Numbered from the stretch's first letter, positions 49,406-59,776 are shown. The stretch is 64,000 nucleotides of DNA from Kangiellaceae bacterium (GCA_019090895.1 JAHRVB010000252.1:1-64000), one strand, 5' to 3'. A program made the numbers and translations. The notes: generated from the letters alone by a model not told the origin.

Positions 49406-49999
49406 GTGACACAAGATTTACCCCTGATTGAAATTACTGAAGGCGCCCAATCCCATTTCGTAAAGTTACTTTCTTCTCAAGACGAAGGGACTGGTATAAG
49501 AGTATTTGTGGTTAATCCCGGCACTCCACATGCCGAATGCGGTGTTTCCTACTGCCCTCAAGACGCTATTGAAAACAAAGACTTGAAAATAGAGTTGGCC
49601 GATTTTATTGCTTATATCGACGAAGACAGCATTCCCTATTTAGATGAAGCTAAAATCGATTACCAAACCGACGACATGGGTGGCCAGCTAACTTTAAGAG
49701 CGCCAAATGCCAAAGCACGTAAAGTCGAGGATGATGCGCCAACAATTGATCGAATTAAGTATCTACTCGAGTCTGAAATAAACCCACAACTGGCCAGTCA
49801 TGGTGGCCAAGTTTCGCTCGCAGAGTTTACCGAGGACGGCATTGTCGTACTACAATTCGGTGGAGGATGCCAAGGCTGCGGAATGGTCGACACCACTTTG
49901 AGCGAAGGTATCGAGAAGACACTGATGGCAAAAATCCCAGAAGTTACCGGTGTGAAAGATATCACCGAGCATGAGCAAGGCGATAATCCCTATTATTAA
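49406..49999 (+). CDS. nfuA: Fe/S biogenesis protein NfuA
   Basis: A 197-residue scaffold or carrier for iron-sulfur cluster delivery. N-terminal degenerate A-type (HesB-like) domain ([19 protein letters not shown]) and C-terminal Nfu domain with cluster-binding CQGCGM. GTG start at 49406. It sits inside the molybdate transport cluster, modA 84 bases before and modB 86 bases after, all plus strand. Confidence 0.94.
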   Translation: MTQDLPLIEITEGAQSHFVKLLSSQDEGTGIRVFVVNPGTPHAECGVSYCPQDAIENKDLKIELADFIAYIDEDSIPYLDEAKIDYQTDDMGGQLTLRAPNAKARKVEDDAPTIDRIKYLLESEINPQLASHGGQVSLAEFTEDGIVVLQFGGGCQGCGMVDTTLSEGIEKTLMAKIPEVTGVKDITEHEQGDNPYY

Positions 50000-50085
50000 T
50001 CATTACCCACTTTAACCTGTCTTATCATTAACTTATGTCATTAAGATTGCGCTAACAGATAAGACAGCGTTAGACTTGCAATCCT

Positions 50086-50769
50086 ATGTCAGATTTATCC
50101 GCTATTCTAATAACGCTAAAACTAGCGTTGGTTACAACCAGCATATTAATGTTGGTTTGTGTACCGCTGGCTTGGTGGTTGGCCCGTCCGCAACAAAGTA
50201 AATGGTCCCAGAATATTCGTTCGTTGGTCGAGGCCATTGTCGCCCTTCCTTTAGTATTACCCCCCACAGTCCTCGGTTTTTATCTTTTATTGGCATTTTC
50301 GCCGGATTCTTGGCTCGGTGAAGGTTGGATACAACTCACAGGATCGAGCTTGGCGTTTAGTTTTTCAGGATTAGTGATAGGTTCTTTAATTTATTCCCTA
50401 CCTTTTGTTGTACAGCCCCTACAAGCGACTTTTGCCGCCATTCCGTTATCTACACTTGAAGTATCAAGGTCGATGGGCACATCTAACTGGGCCCAGTTTA
50501 GCCGTGTCATTTTCCCGATGAGTAAAACAGGATTCATTGGTGCTTTTAGTTTAGGTTTTGCACATACATTGGGTGAATTTGGGGTAGTGCTTATGATCGG
50601 CGGAAACATCTCAGATCAAACAAGAGTCCTGTCGATCGCGATATACGATCATGTCGAGACGCTTCAATTTGAACAGGCCCACCAATTATCAATTGGTTTA
50701 GTCATATTCTCGTTGATATTATTAACTTTACTCTACCGAACGAAAAATAATCGAGTGGGCTTTCATTAA
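50086..50769 (+). CDS. modB: Molybdate ABC transporter permease
   Basis: A 227-residue inner-membrane permease with five to six helices. The permease motif is visible as EVSRSMGTSNWAQFSRVIFPMSKTGFIGAFSLGFAHTLGEFGVVLMIGG, the EAA-type coupling loop of ModB. Stop overlaps the modC start by one base (TAATG), so translation is coupled. Confidence 0.93.
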   Translation: MSDLSAILITLKLALVTTSILMLVCVPLAWWLARPQQSKWSQNIRSLVEAIVALPLVLPPTVLGFYLLLAFSPDSWLGEGWIQLTGSSLAFSFSGLVIGSLIYSLPFVVQPLQATFAAIPLSTLEVSRSMGTSNWAQFSRVIFPMSKTGFIGAFSLGFAHTLGEFGVVLMIGGNISDQTRVLSIAIYDHVETLQFEQAHQLSIGLVIFSLILLTLLYRTKNNRVGFH

Positions 50770-51911
50770 TGTTATCCGTTAAGCTCAATTGTCAGTATGG
50801 TGAATTTACGCTTCAAATGGAGCAACAGCTACCGAGTGATCAAATTATTGGATTATTTGGTGCCTCTGGAAGCGGAAAATCAAGATTCTTAAGGCAACTA
50901 ATAGGATTCGATCGTCAAAATAATCGGTCATCAAATATTACTTTGAACAACCAAGTTTGGAGCGACTCTAATCAATCCATTTGTTTAGACCCAAACTCTC
51001 GCGGTATTGGTTATTTACCGCAAACAATTGACCTTTTCCCACACCTAAACGTTTTGGATAATATCACTTTCCCATTAACAGTAAACAATCAGCCTACGAC
51101 CGCCGCATTAGATTATTTGCTCGAGGAACTTCAAATAGACTCGATTACAAAACTTCATCCTAATCAATTATCCGGTGGACAAAAACAACGCGTTGCCCTA
51201 GCTAGAGCGATTATGGCAAGTCGAACGATGTTGATACTGGATGAGCCTACCTCTGCGGTAGGCGAAGAGCACAAGGCGATTATTTTAAACATCATCAAAC
51301 GGCTCAGTGCGGAACATCGGTTCCCAATCATAGTGGCATCGCATGATCGGATTGAACATGCTTTTTTGTCTCAGTATCTATTAACATTTAACAATGGAAG
51401 AATCGAGCAATCAAGTATTTACGATGAAATCGCTGCAGATATAACCGGAAACTTTGCGCAAAAAAACGATGCCATCAATCATATTACTGCGAAAGTCGAA
51501 GAATTTCACAAAGATGTCAATCTAAATTCTCTAACGACTAGTTCCCACCAGCTTTGGGCGGGAAATATACCATTCGACCAAAATAGTCAAGTTGAGTTAG
51601 AAGTTAAAGCTCAAGATATTTCTCTCTGTTTGTCGAAAGAAAACACGACTAGCATCCTAAATTGTCTTGAAGTGAGCATAGTCGATTACAAAGAGCTTAG
51701 TGGACATCAATACTTGATAAAACTTAATTTTGAAAAACAAAACTTAACCACTTTTATCACCAAGAAATCTTTTGTTGATTTGAAGCTTTATAGAAATATG
51801 TCTTTATTTGCACAATTCAAATCCATTAGCGTGCGACCGTTACGACTCAGTAATGCATCATCAAATGCGTCACCTAATAAAACAGTATCAGCCCCGCCCG
51901 ACAATTCATGA
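50769..51911 (+). CDS. modC: Molybdate ABC transporter ATP-binding protein
   Basis: A 380-residue ATPase with Walker A GASGSGKSR, signature LSGGQKQR and Walker B ILDEPTSAVG. The C-terminal 90 residues form a TOBE/MOP molybdate-binding domain. It is somewhat divergent: the last Walker A position is Arg rather than Thr/Ser, and the Walker B D-loop reads SAVGEEHKA. Overlaps modB by one base and the following small membrane gene by four bases. Confidence 0.9.
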   Translation: MLSVKLNCQYGEFTLQMEQQLPSDQIIGLFGASGSGKSRFLRQLIGFDRQNNRSSNITLNNQVWSDSNQSICLDPNSRGIGYLPQTIDLFPHLNVLDNITFPLTVNNQPTTAALDYLLEELQIDSITKLHPNQLSGGQKQRVALARAIMASRTMLILDEPTSAVGEEHKAIILNIIKRLSAEHRFPIIVASHDRIEHAFLSQYLLTFNNGRIEQSSIYDEIAADITGNFAQKNDAINHITAKVEEFHKDVNLNSLTTSSHQLWAGNIPFDQNSQVELEVKAQDISLCLSKENTTSILNCLEVSIVDYKELSGHQYLIKLNFEKQNLTTFITKKSFVDLKLYRNMSLFAQFKSISVRPLRLSNASSNASPNKTVSAPPDNS

Positions 51912-52216
51912 GTGAACTCTTCAAAAATAAACTTCGAGCCAAGATTCGCTCTATGGCAAGCTCCCCGAGAGTTCAGCTGAAGCGATTAGCCTTAGGAACC
52001 GTAATTTCGTTAGTCGCAATGATACTGCTAATAATTACCAGTCAATACGAAAGCAGGATTTTGTTTTACACGCTTTCATTAACCGCAATTATTGGTATTA
52101 TATATGCCTTGCCTGGATATTTAGGCATATGGGTTTGGCGAATGAAAGATTCTTTGTTCCGAAGCTTTACTCTAAAAGACCACCATAAAAACGACAGCGA
52201 CAACAAGACTAACTAG
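51908..52216 (+). CDS. Small membrane protein of the mod operon
   Basis: A 102-residue protein with two hydrophobic helices (LGTVISLVAMILLIITS and ILFYTLSLTAIIGIIYALPGYLGIWVW), a basic N-terminus and a charged C-terminus. ATGA overlap with modC implies coupled translation. I do not recognise the family. Probably an inner-membrane accessory protein, function unknown. Confidence 0.75.
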   Translation: MSELFKNKLRAKIRSMASSPRVQLKRLALGTVISLVAMILLIITSQYESRILFYTLSLTAIIGIIYALPGYLGIWVWRMKDSLFRSFTLKDHHKNDSDNKTN

Positions 52217-52240
52217 TGCTGCAATTAACTAGGAATGACA

Positions 52241-53332
52241 ATGGACTTGCCTTTACTTAAACAACTCTACAACCAACTTCCGTTTCAAGTTTTAGATTAT
52301 ATCGTAATCAGTCTAAATCTAATGGTGTTTATATTTGCCGGCGTTGTTACAAGACGAGCGGCTCGTCAAAAAGCAAATAGTGGCTTGCAAAATCGAATGC
52401 TTGGTTTGAGGGCAATTAATCTAGCCTTATTTTCTATATACGCGTTCACAGGGGTAGTGGAAATACTATTCAGCTATAAAATCTCACATCTTCAGCAAGT
52501 CTCTCAAACCGGTTTAACCATATTACTTTCTTATCTATTACAACATTACGTCCAAACTTGGATTGTTTTCAGATTTGGAAAAACAAAAGAAATCGATGGC
52601 GAAAAATATAGGGGAGAATCTTACGCCAGTGAGATCATTGGCCTGATTGGATTGCTGCTGGTAAGTTCGATTGCATTCCTTGTCATCATAAACATATGGA
52701 ATCTCGATAGTTGGCTACAAGCCACATCCGTTGTTGGCGGAATACTGATCTTACTTTTCGCATCAAAAGAATATTTCTTAGGCGATATGATCAGTGGACT
52801 TATTATGCACTATAACAATTCGGTTGAAGCTGGTTCTGTGATTAGAGTAAAGGAATTTGATATTGTCGGCGTTGTCATTCAAATTACATTGTCTCAAACG
52901 ACTATTCGAGACCTTGTGCAAAAACACGAAATATCGCTTCCCAATTCTAAACTCAGAAACGCGACCATCGAAACTCTTTCTAATTCAGGAAAAAATGGAT
53001 TTAGGGATTTTCTTGATTTCAAAATCGGATATGAGCATTCGAGTGACTCGGTAACGAGTTTTCTACAACAAGTATGGAGCGAATCGCTAGAGCAGGAAGC
53101 AGGTATCAATGAGGAATCAAAAGCAAGCTTTGTGGTCATTGAAAATGGTGATCATGCTGTTACTTGGAGACTCTACTACAACCTTAAAAATCCATACCGA
53201 ATATGTCAGGCAAGAAACGAAATTCAAACAGTGGCTTTTCGCTTAAGTCAAAGTGAGAGCATTCCCCTTAATACACCAGTCACTCATCACATTCTATCTA
53301 AGGAAACCCCTCGACATTCTTCGATACTTTGA
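52241..53332 (+). CDS. MscS-type mechanosensitive channel-like protein
   Basis: A 363-residue membrane protein; the ATG at 52241 has AGGA 6 bases upstream. The MscS pore-helix-like and cytoplasmic region is visible as LQATSVVGGILILLFASKEYFLGDMISGLIMHYNNSVEAGSVIRVKEFDIVGVVIQITLSQTTIRDLVQKHEISLPNSKLRNATIE. It is related to MscS but lacks the glycine-rich pore helix of MscS, so gating may differ. It lies 24 bases after the mod-operon membrane gene. Confidence 0.78.
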   Translation: MDLPLLKQLYNQLPFQVLDYIVISLNLMVFIFAGVVTRRAARQKANSGLQNRMLGLRAINLALFSIYAFTGVVEILFSYKISHLQQVSQTGLTILLSYLLQHYVQTWIVFRFGKTKEIDGEKYRGESYASEIIGLIGLLLVSSIAFLVIINIWNLDSWLQATSVVGGILILLFASKEYFLGDMISGLIMHYNNSVEAGSVIRVKEFDIVGVVIQITLSQTTIRDLVQKHEISLPNSKLRNATIETLSNSGKNGFRDFLDFKIGYEHSSDSVTSFLQQVWSESLEQEAGINEESKASFVVIENGDHAVTWRLYYNLKNPYRICQARNEIQTVAFRLSQSESIPLNTPVTHHILSKETPRHSSIL

Positions 53333-53577
53333 ATCATTCGAGCATGGACGAATAGACACAAATAAACGTTTCACCGACTCAGATCGTAAAAGCGAATCGG
53401 AATAGAACGTTTTAATAATTTTAGAATATAAGTAATCTTCAAGATAATATGAATTTAGAATAAGAAACCAGAACGAGACTGTTTTTTATAATCAACACTC
53501 TCGAACTTCGCTATTTTTTATACCATCTACTACACTAAAAGTTATCTCGTTAAAATAACTAAAAGGTAGAGTTTTTT

Positions 53578-55197
53578 ATGGATTTTATTAGACAGTTATC
53601 TGTACAAACTAAGATTCTGATTATCCCTATTTTTGCCTCAATCGGGTTTATTGTTTATCTATTGACGAGCGTCAATGCAATGAACAATAACCTGTCTCTC
53701 CTCAATAATGCAAAGAACGTGCAGTTTCCCTTACTGCAAATTTCTGAGCGTAGTCTAATCGCCCTCGACAGCATTAAAACTGGGCTTGCAGACGCAGTCT
53801 CCATGGGAGAAGAAGACCAGCTAGAATTAGCGACAGAACGATATGGGAAATTAAAAGAACAGTTAGAAAAAGCTGCAGCAATCGACAATCATAATCGTAC
53901 TGCTATAGATGATATTTCAACCAAGCTCGACGAATATTACCAGCATGCGTTTCAACTATCTAAAGGAATGCTAGATGAAACTGTTGACTTTTCGACAGTC
54001 GGAGATAGTAGTAGAGAAATGTTACGGCTTCTTCAACAATTACAGAGCCACCTCAAGTCATTTAACCAAGAACGAAATAAAGATTTTTTGCAAGCGTTTA
54101 TCACTGTAGAAGAAGACACTGAAACAACTTCATCACTTGGCGTGGTCATTGGACTTACAACCATTGTACTTCTTTTTGCACTTGCAATTCCTATCAGTGC
54201 GTCCATTAAATCCAGTCTTAAAGACATTATTAACTCAATGAAAAACATAGCTGAGGAAGATGGCGACCTCACGATTAGAATAACGACCCAAAGTAGAGAC
54301 GAACTTGGTGATCTCGTTTACTGGTTTAACAATTTCATCATCAAACTCCACGATGCAATTAAACAAACAGTTGGTACAGCAAAACCGCTTGCTGAAGCCG
54401 TAGATTCCATAAGGGAACTTACTAGCCGCTCTCAAGTGATTTTCGAAGAACAACAAGTCAGCGCGGAGCAATCGAAATCATCGGTTGAAGAAATGAATCA
54501 AAGTGTTGCTCGAATTTCGCAAAATGCTGAGCAGGCATCACATTCAGCAAGAGATGCAACGACAGGAGCCAATAAAGGTTATGAAGTTGTACAAGATACA
54601 GTTTCAAGCATTAACAAGCTAGCTGAGAACATCGTTGAATCATCGACGGCAGTCAATAAACTCGAACAAGGCTCTAACAAAGTAAATGTTGTTTTAGAAG
54701 TTATTAAGGGTATCGCCGAACAAACTAATCTATTGGCATTAAATGCTGCGATCGAAGCAGCAAGAGCGGGTGAACAAGGGAGAGGATTTGCAGTGGTTGC
54801 TGATGAAGTTAGAAACTTAGCCTCCCGTACCCAAGATTCGACAGAAGAAATTAATGTAATCTTAGACGAACTAAAATCCGCTGCAGACGATGCAGTATCA
54901 AAAATGGAATTGAGCCAAACTATGGCGGACAATAGCGTGAGTAACGCTAACCTTGCTGGCGAAAGTATTCAGGATATCACCACAAAGATAATTCAAATTG
55001 ATGAGATGAATCAAGAAATTGCAGATGATACTAAGTATCAATCAGAGATTTCGTCAACATTGGTAGAGAGGGTCTCAGCCATTCAGGAAAAAACCAGCGA
55101 ATCGAATCAAGCAAGCGCTCGCCTAGACGAAGCCAGCACTCAACTTTCGGAGCTAGCGGGCGTGTTACAAACGATCACGTCACAATTTAAAGTGTGA
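53578..55197 (+). CDS. Methyl-accepting chemotaxis protein
   Basis: A 539-residue chemoreceptor: first membrane helix ([18 protein letters not shown]), a small periplasmic four-helix-bundle-like sensor (about residues 35-185), second helix ([19 protein letters not shown]), HAMP, and a cytoplasmic signalling domain with tip [31 protein letters not shown]. No C-terminal NWETF-type tether. It precedes the first porin gene by 207 bases in the same direction and may report on the same nutrient. Confidence 0.93.
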   Translation: MDFIRQLSVQTKILIIPIFASIGFIVYLLTSVNAMNNNLSLLNNAKNVQFPLLQISERSLIALDSIKTGLADAVSMGEEDQLELATERYGKLKEQLEKAAAIDNHNRTAIDDISTKLDEYYQHAFQLSKGMLDETVDFSTVGDSSREMLRLLQQLQSHLKSFNQERNKDFLQAFITVEEDTETTSSLGVVIGLTTIVLLFALAIPISASIKSSLKDIINSMKNIAEEDGDLTIRITTQSRDELGDLVYWFNNFIIKLHDAIKQTVGTAKPLAEAVDSIRELTSRSQVIFEEQQVSAEQSKSSVEEMNQSVARISQNAEQASHSARDATTGANKGYEVVQDTVSSINKLAENIVESSTAVNKLEQGSNKVNVVLEVIKGIAEQTNLLALNAAIEAARAGEQGRGFAVVADEVRNLASRTQDSTEEINVILDELKSAADDAVSKMELSQTMADNSVSNANLAGESIQDITTKIIQIDEMNQEIADDTKYQSEISSTLVERVSAIQEKTSESNQASARLDEASTQLSELAGVLQTITSQFKV

Positions 55198-55404
55198 CTT
55201 TTCGATTTATAATTTCTAATTCATAAATTTCAAGTTCATTGAAAAACGTTGCTGGATATTCGGTAAGTAAATAAATTATCAAACATAACTCGTTAAAAAT
55301 GAAATAATATAAATAACTAAACGGTTAATTTTTTGGGAATAACTAGGGTTAAAAAAAGACAGATCGATTAACCGCCAACTCTATGGCGAATTAGGAGATA
55401 AACA

Positions 55405-56553
55405 ATGGTGTTAACTAAAAAAATTTCACTGCTCGCTTCCTTTTTATTTTGTTGGCAGGTTGCAGCGGCCGAAATCAACTTCTCTGGCTTTGCAACAATT
55501 GCAGGTGGTGTTACTTTTGATGAAGATGAATCACTCGAAGGATATGATGATAACTTCAGCTTTGACAATGGTTCAGTACTCGCTATTCAAGCGTCGAGTG
55601 ACCTCGGTGACGGCTGGGGAGTAACGGCTCAACTATTAGCTAGAGGCTCTGAAGCTTGGGATGTCAATGCGGAATGGGCGTATCTTAGTTATGACGCAAG
55701 TGATGAATGGCGATTGCTTTTCGGTCGTCAACGAGCCCCTTTTTACATGTACTCTGACTTTCTTGATGTCTCTTATGCTTATCATTGGATTAAGCCGCCC
55801 ACAGGTGTTTACAGTTTACCCTTTGATGTGTTTGATGGAATTGGTTCTCTATATTCATCGACACTAGGAGAGTTTGACTCGACTGTTCATATTGCATACG
55901 GTAGCAATCGAGATAGTGGGATTTTACTCGGTGAAGAACGGGATATGGATTTCTCGGATTTTTTCAGTGCATCCTGGACTGTCAACCGCGATTGGCTCAC
56001 TCTTAGAGCCGGGTATGCAAGAGCCGACTTAGTCATCCCTTTTAGCGAATTTGATGCTCTTTTCGGTGGTTGGCGGTCAACAATTACATTTGCAGGTATA
56101 GCGGATGATATAGAATTGGTCGATGATTCTGGAGTATTCGCTAGTGCGGGATTCATTATCGATTACGATGATTATCTACTCGTTGGTGAATTTTCAACAC
56201 TTGATCCCGGTAATAATTTCTTTCCAGATCAAGATTCCTATTATATTACTTTCGGAAAAAGGATTGATTCGGTACTGGTGCACTTCACTTACGGAGCGGA
56301 TGATAATACTAGTGACTTTTCTATATTAGACGGAGTACCTGCTGGTGTTGATCCAGGATTGGACTTTTTATTGGCCTCGACTACAGGATTACTCGCTACC
56401 GTACAAGAAGATAGCTCTTATTTCATTGCTGGTGTTCGATGGGAAATTGCCGATTCAGTTGCGCTAAAGTTAGAGTACACAGATTATCAAGATGACGATA
56501 TACTCGGTGTTGATGCATCGCTTCTTCAATTCGCATTAACAACTGTATTTTAG
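55405..56553 (+). CDS. Porin-like outer-membrane protein, module 1
   Basis: A 382-residue beta-barrel protein. Signal peptide ends near QVAAAE, then INFSGFATIAGGV, a porin-type first strand. Other barrel features are LLFGRQRAPFYMYSDFLDVSY, repeated acidic surface loops, and a C-terminal LLQFALTTVF with terminal Phe. AGGAG site upstream. Followed 10 bases later by a small periplasmic binding protein gene, repeating the arrangement at 59777-61497. Confidence 0.85.
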   Translation: MVLTKKISLLASFLFCWQVAAAEINFSGFATIAGGVTFDEDESLEGYDDNFSFDNGSVLAIQASSDLGDGWGVTAQLLARGSEAWDVNAEWAYLSYDASDEWRLLFGRQRAPFYMYSDFLDVSYAYHWIKPPTGVYSLPFDVFDGIGSLYSSTLGEFDSTVHIAYGSNRDSGILLGEERDMDFSDFFSASWTVNRDWLTLRAGYARADLVIPFSEFDALFGGWRSTITFAGIADDIELVDDSGVFASAGFIIDYDDYLLVGEFSTLDPGNNFFPDQDSYYITFGKRIDSVLVHFTYGADDNTSDFSILDGVPAGVDPGLDFLLASTTGLLATVQEDSSYFIAGVRWEIADSVALKLEYTDYQDDDILGVDASLLQFALTTVF

Positions 56554-56563
56554 GAGGTGGGAA

Positions 56564-56992
56564 ATGAAATACCTAAATAGATTGCGCTCTTTGACTATCA
56601 TGATTTGTCTATTGTGTTTCTCACAGATAGCACTTTCGGAAGTAGTAGTAATTGTGAATCCTGGAAATGCTTCTGCTCTGACTGAAAAAGATATCAAGCG
56701 AATTTTCTTGGGAAAAATGAAGAGTTTTCCATCCGGTGGGACCATTCTGCCTGTTAATCATTCGGCGAGTTCTGACATTAGAAAATCATTTGATAAATCG
56801 GCATTAGGAAAGTCTGCGAGCCAAATCAAAGCGTACTGGTCAAAACTAGTTTTTAGCGGCAAGGGAAATCCGCCAAAGGAACTACCCAACGATGCAGAGA
56901 TCGTCAAATTGGTATCCGAAAACCCTGCAGTAATTGGTTACATTGATTCCGCAAATAAAAGCGATGGAGTAAAAGTAGTCGGTTCCTACTAA
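56564..56992 (+). CDS. Small phosphate-binding-protein-like periplasmic protein, module 1
   Basis: A 142-residue protein with a signal peptide ending at about residue 24 (ALSE). The mature part resembles a single lobe of a PstS-type (PBP-like) substrate-binding protein: LTEKDIKRIFLGKMKSFPSGG, KSASQIKAYWSKLVFSGKGNPPKEL, NPAVIGYID. It has no second lobe, so it is unlikely to be a classic ABC binding protein. GGAGGTGGGAAATG overlaps the porin stop region, so translation is coupled. Paralogue of the gene at 61060. Confidence 0.82.
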   Translation: MKYLNRLRSLTIMICLLCFSQIALSEVVVIVNPGNASALTEKDIKRIFLGKMKSFPSGGTILPVNHSASSDIRKSFDKSALGKSASQIKAYWSKLVFSGKGNPPKELPNDAEIVKLVSENPAVIGYIDSANKSDGVKVVGSY

Positions 56993-57013
56993 TTGAACCT
57001 AGATTTCCGACGC

Positions 57014-57040
57014 GCCAGCAATAAGCTGGCTTTTATTTTT
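57014..57040 (+). terminator. Rho-independent terminator after module 1
   Basis: GCCAGC-AATAA-GCTGGC forms a perfect 6-bp stem followed by TTTTATTTTTT, 22 bases after the stop of the small binding-protein gene. Confidence 0.85.
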
Positions 57041-57208
57041 TAGCGATTCGATTAAAACTGCATCTTACGAAGCGGTGGTCATAGTCTGAGTTTTAGTTTA
57101 TTCAGTTGACTTTTATCATTACTAAATAATTGCTCAAAACATTCGAATCAACCCTTCATTGAATTGATATCAAGAAAGTCTGGGTAGTTTTCGTTTCGCG
57201 CATTGTCA

Positions 57209-58576
57209 CTAAAAAAATATTTTCCCTGGATTCATCAAATTATCGGGATCAAATATTGTCTTTATCTTCCTCATTTCTTCAACTGACTCACCATGCTCAT
57301 CCAACAAGAATTGCCGCTTTCCGATCCCTATTCCATGTTCGCCTGTACAAGTCCCTTCGAATTTTAGCGCGCGTGCAACTAACCGCTCATTAGCTTGATC
57401 TATCATTGTTTTTTGTTCATCCGTGTAAAGCATCATTACGTGAAAGTTTCCATCACCAACATGCCCAATAATTGGCGAAATAACTCCAGCCTCATCAAGA
57501 TCCGCCCGAGTCTCTAAAAGACATTCCGGTAATTTTGAAATAGGCACACAAACATCAGTGGTGAGCATATTAGCACCCGGTACCAACCCTCTGTTTGCGT
57601 AATAGGCTTCATGTCTTGCTGCCCATAGTTTAGTACGATCTTCAGGCTGTTCTGCCCAGGAAAAATCTTTGCCCGAATTACCTTGTGCAATATCTTCGAC
57701 TGTTTTGATTTGCTCTTCAACGGATGCAAGGCCACCATGAAATTCGAGAAACAGAGTCGGCAACTCTGGATAATCTAAATCGGAATGTTGCTTAATGGCT
57801 TTCATTTGAACTTGATCAAGCAACTCCACTCGAGCAATAGGCACAGCACATTGTAACGTTTCAATTACTGTGGTGACGGCATCCTCTAAACTGTCGAAGG
57901 AGACAACGGCTGCAGCAATCTTTTCAGGGATAGGACTGAGTTTTACCGCGACTTCAGTAATAATTCCCAGTGTACCTTCTGAACCAATATACACAGCAGT
58001 TAGATCATATCCGGCGGCAGATTTTCTTGCTCGCCCACCAGTTTTGATTATCTTGCCTTGCGGCGTGACCACCGTTAAACCAATCACATTGGTTTTCATG
58101 GTACCGTATCGTACTGCATTGGTACCAGATGCTCTGGTCGATGCCATGCCACCTAAAGTCGCATTAGCGCCGGGGTCGATGGGGAAGAATAATCCGGTAT
58201 CTCTGATATGACTATTCAGCTGTTCCCGAGTCACCCCGGCTTGTACTCTCATATCCATGTCTTCAGGGTTCACTTGCAGTATTTCATCCATCTTAGAAAA
58301 ATCGAGACTGATACCACCCTGCGGTGCAACGACATGTTGCTCTAAAGACGAACCGACCCCATAAGGAATCATTGGTACTTTGTATTGCGCACACAGTTTA
58401 ACGATTTCACAAACCTGCTCCGTGGAACGTGGATAGATAACAGCATCAGGTGGCATGGGTACATCGTGACCAGGATCTCTACCGTGATGTTCTCTATCTG
58501 AAATCGAGGTGGTAATTTGGTCGGTGAACAGCATTTTTAGCTGTTCTATTAGCGATTGGCGGCTAGCATCACTCAT
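57209..58576 (-). CDS. FAD-linked oxidase, D-lactate dehydrogenase/GlcD type
   Basis: A 455-residue flavoprotein with an N-terminal FAD-binding type 4 domain (MIPYGVGSSLEQHVVAPQGGISLDFSKMD, PGANATLGGMASTRASGTNAVRYGTM) and the C-terminal FAD-oxidase domain with GHVGDGNFHVM and CTGEHGIGIGKRQFL. It oxidises a 2-hydroxyacid, likely D-lactate or glycolate. The ATG at 58576 is used (the track start is a TTG two codons earlier). It is a single minus-strand gene between the two porin modules. Confidence 0.9.
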   Translation of the reverse strand: MSDASRQSLIEQLKMLFTDQITTSISDREHHGRDPGHDVPMPPDAVIYPRSTEQVCEIVKLCAQYKVPMIPYGVGSSLEQHVVAPQGGISLDFSKMDEILQVNPEDMDMRVQAGVTREQLNSHIRDTGLFFPIDPGANATLGGMASTRASGTNAVRYGTMKTNVIGLTVVTPQGKIIKTGGRARKSAAGYDLTAVYIGSEGTLGIITEVAVKLSPIPEKIAAAVVSFDSLEDAVTTVIETLQCAVPIARVELLDQVQMKAIKQHSDLDYPELPTLFLEFHGGLASVEEQIKTVEDIAQGNSGKDFSWAEQPEDRTKLWAARHEAYYANRGLVPGANMLTTDVCVPISKLPECLLETRADLDEAGVISPIIGHVGDGNFHVMMLYTDEQKTMIDQANERLVARALKFEGTCTGEHGIGIGKRQFLLDEHGESVEEMRKIKTIFDPDNLMNPGKIFF

Positions 58577-58815
58577 GTGCAAACTTTTTAGTCAATTTAT
58601 TTGCTTCTGAGTATACCGAGCCTTCTTCAACTTGTCATGGTCGATATTTGAGTCGTTTGGGATAAGCAAAGAAGTAGGATGAAAATGGGTAATTTCTACG
58701 TCCGTCTCGTCCAAAATTATAGTATGTATACACAAGTAAAAAAATTCGACATGTATGAATTTTGAACAAGTAGAATAATATAGGATACATCTTAGTTTAT
58801 TTGAGGAGATATCAA
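58577..58815. other. Intergenic region upstream of FAD oxidase gene
   Basis: About 240 bases without a convincing gene; the minus-strand ORF 58592-58924 has an unnatural composition and overlaps the remnant described next, so it is not called. Probably holds the oxidase promoter. Confidence 0.4.
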
Positions 58816-59280
58816 ATGCAAAAGCTATGCTTATGGACTTCCCCGATATAATTCTCTTTAGGATGTAGTGGATCCGAGTCTTCTTGTGAGGACTCTTAGA
58901 TATTAATATCGGCAGATGCTCCAACGTATCAACTTAAAAACAACGCAACAATTCTTTTGGCCGATGGTAACCAACTCAATAGTCTACTCCTTGACATTTT
59001 TTAAAAAGAAGTGCCTATCTTACAGTTCGCAAGGTTTATTGTAATTGCCATAAAGTCTATTTAGACTATTTGGATTATCTTAGGTATCAAGCGTATTTTA
59101 ATTGGAATATTCTTCGATCTCGGCGTTGAAGGCAGGCTCAAAAGTGATCTTACCGAATATTCTACGAAACTCGATCAAATCTTATTCTGTTTTTATGGGC
59201 CGTGCTATTTTGAGACCAAAAGCCTCTATTTTATATTTTTTACAATTATCTACCTTACTCTTTTACAAGGTACTTAGAGA
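58816..59280 (+). pseudogene. Decayed lipoprotein gene
   Basis: A strong TTGAGGAGA ribosome binding site precedes the ATG at 58816. The frame gives MQKLCLWTSPI, a stop, then FSLGCSGSESSCEDS, which together read as a lipoprotein signal and lipobox (SLGC). After another stop, ADAPTYQLKNNATILLADG follows in the same frame, and other frames beyond 59100 give plausible protein (IFFDLGVEGRLKSDLTEY...). The gene is thus broken by several stops and shifts. The family was not recognised and the 3' limit is a guess. Confidence 0.45.
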
Positions 59281-59305
59281 TAGGTTTTTACATAAAACTA
59301 ATTAA

Positions 59306-59776
59306 GGACTCGATAATTTTTTTTCCTAACTCAATGTATTTAACACTCAAAATTACTTTGCTTCCGATTTAAAAAACCAGTTGAATTATTCACGGAAGAT
59401 GCCGTAATAACTGTAAGACAAATTAAACGTATCACGCTAGCAATAGTAGGAATGAAAATAACCTTCGAGCAACATCTAGATCAACTTTAATATTGTTCTC
59501 AACTAAAGAATATGAACAATACGAAAAATTATCATTCGATTAAAGTCAATACGACACATTTCACTTTGAGTGTAGCACCTCCAAATTAATTTATGTTTTT
59601 TACTTATAAAATTTAGTCATAGCGGTTTGTTTTTTTAAAAAATATTCTTATAACGAGGTGTTTCTAGGGCAGAATAAGGAATGTGATTTGATTATTTAGT
59701 TATCCTAACTATATTCACATAAAGTACTTTTTTTTTAACAAATAGCAGTTTAGCTTTTCATTAAAGGTGATTCATC
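59306..59776. other. AT-rich gene-free region upstream of porin module 2
   Basis: About 470 bases of AT-rich sequence without an ORF I can support. It presumably holds the promoter and 5' leader for the second porin gene, whose AAAGGTGA ribosome binding site lies 6 bases before the ATG at 59777. A poly-T run is near 59730. Confidence 0.4.

Noticed and set aside
58592-58924. 110-residue minus-strand ORF
   Set aside because: Unnatural composition, no ribosome binding site, and overlaps a better-supported lipoprotein remnant on the other strand.
59102-59305. 67-residue plus-strand ORF
   Set aside because: Lies in the decayed gene region; the neighbouring frame gives the more protein-like sequence, so it is probably noise within the remnant.
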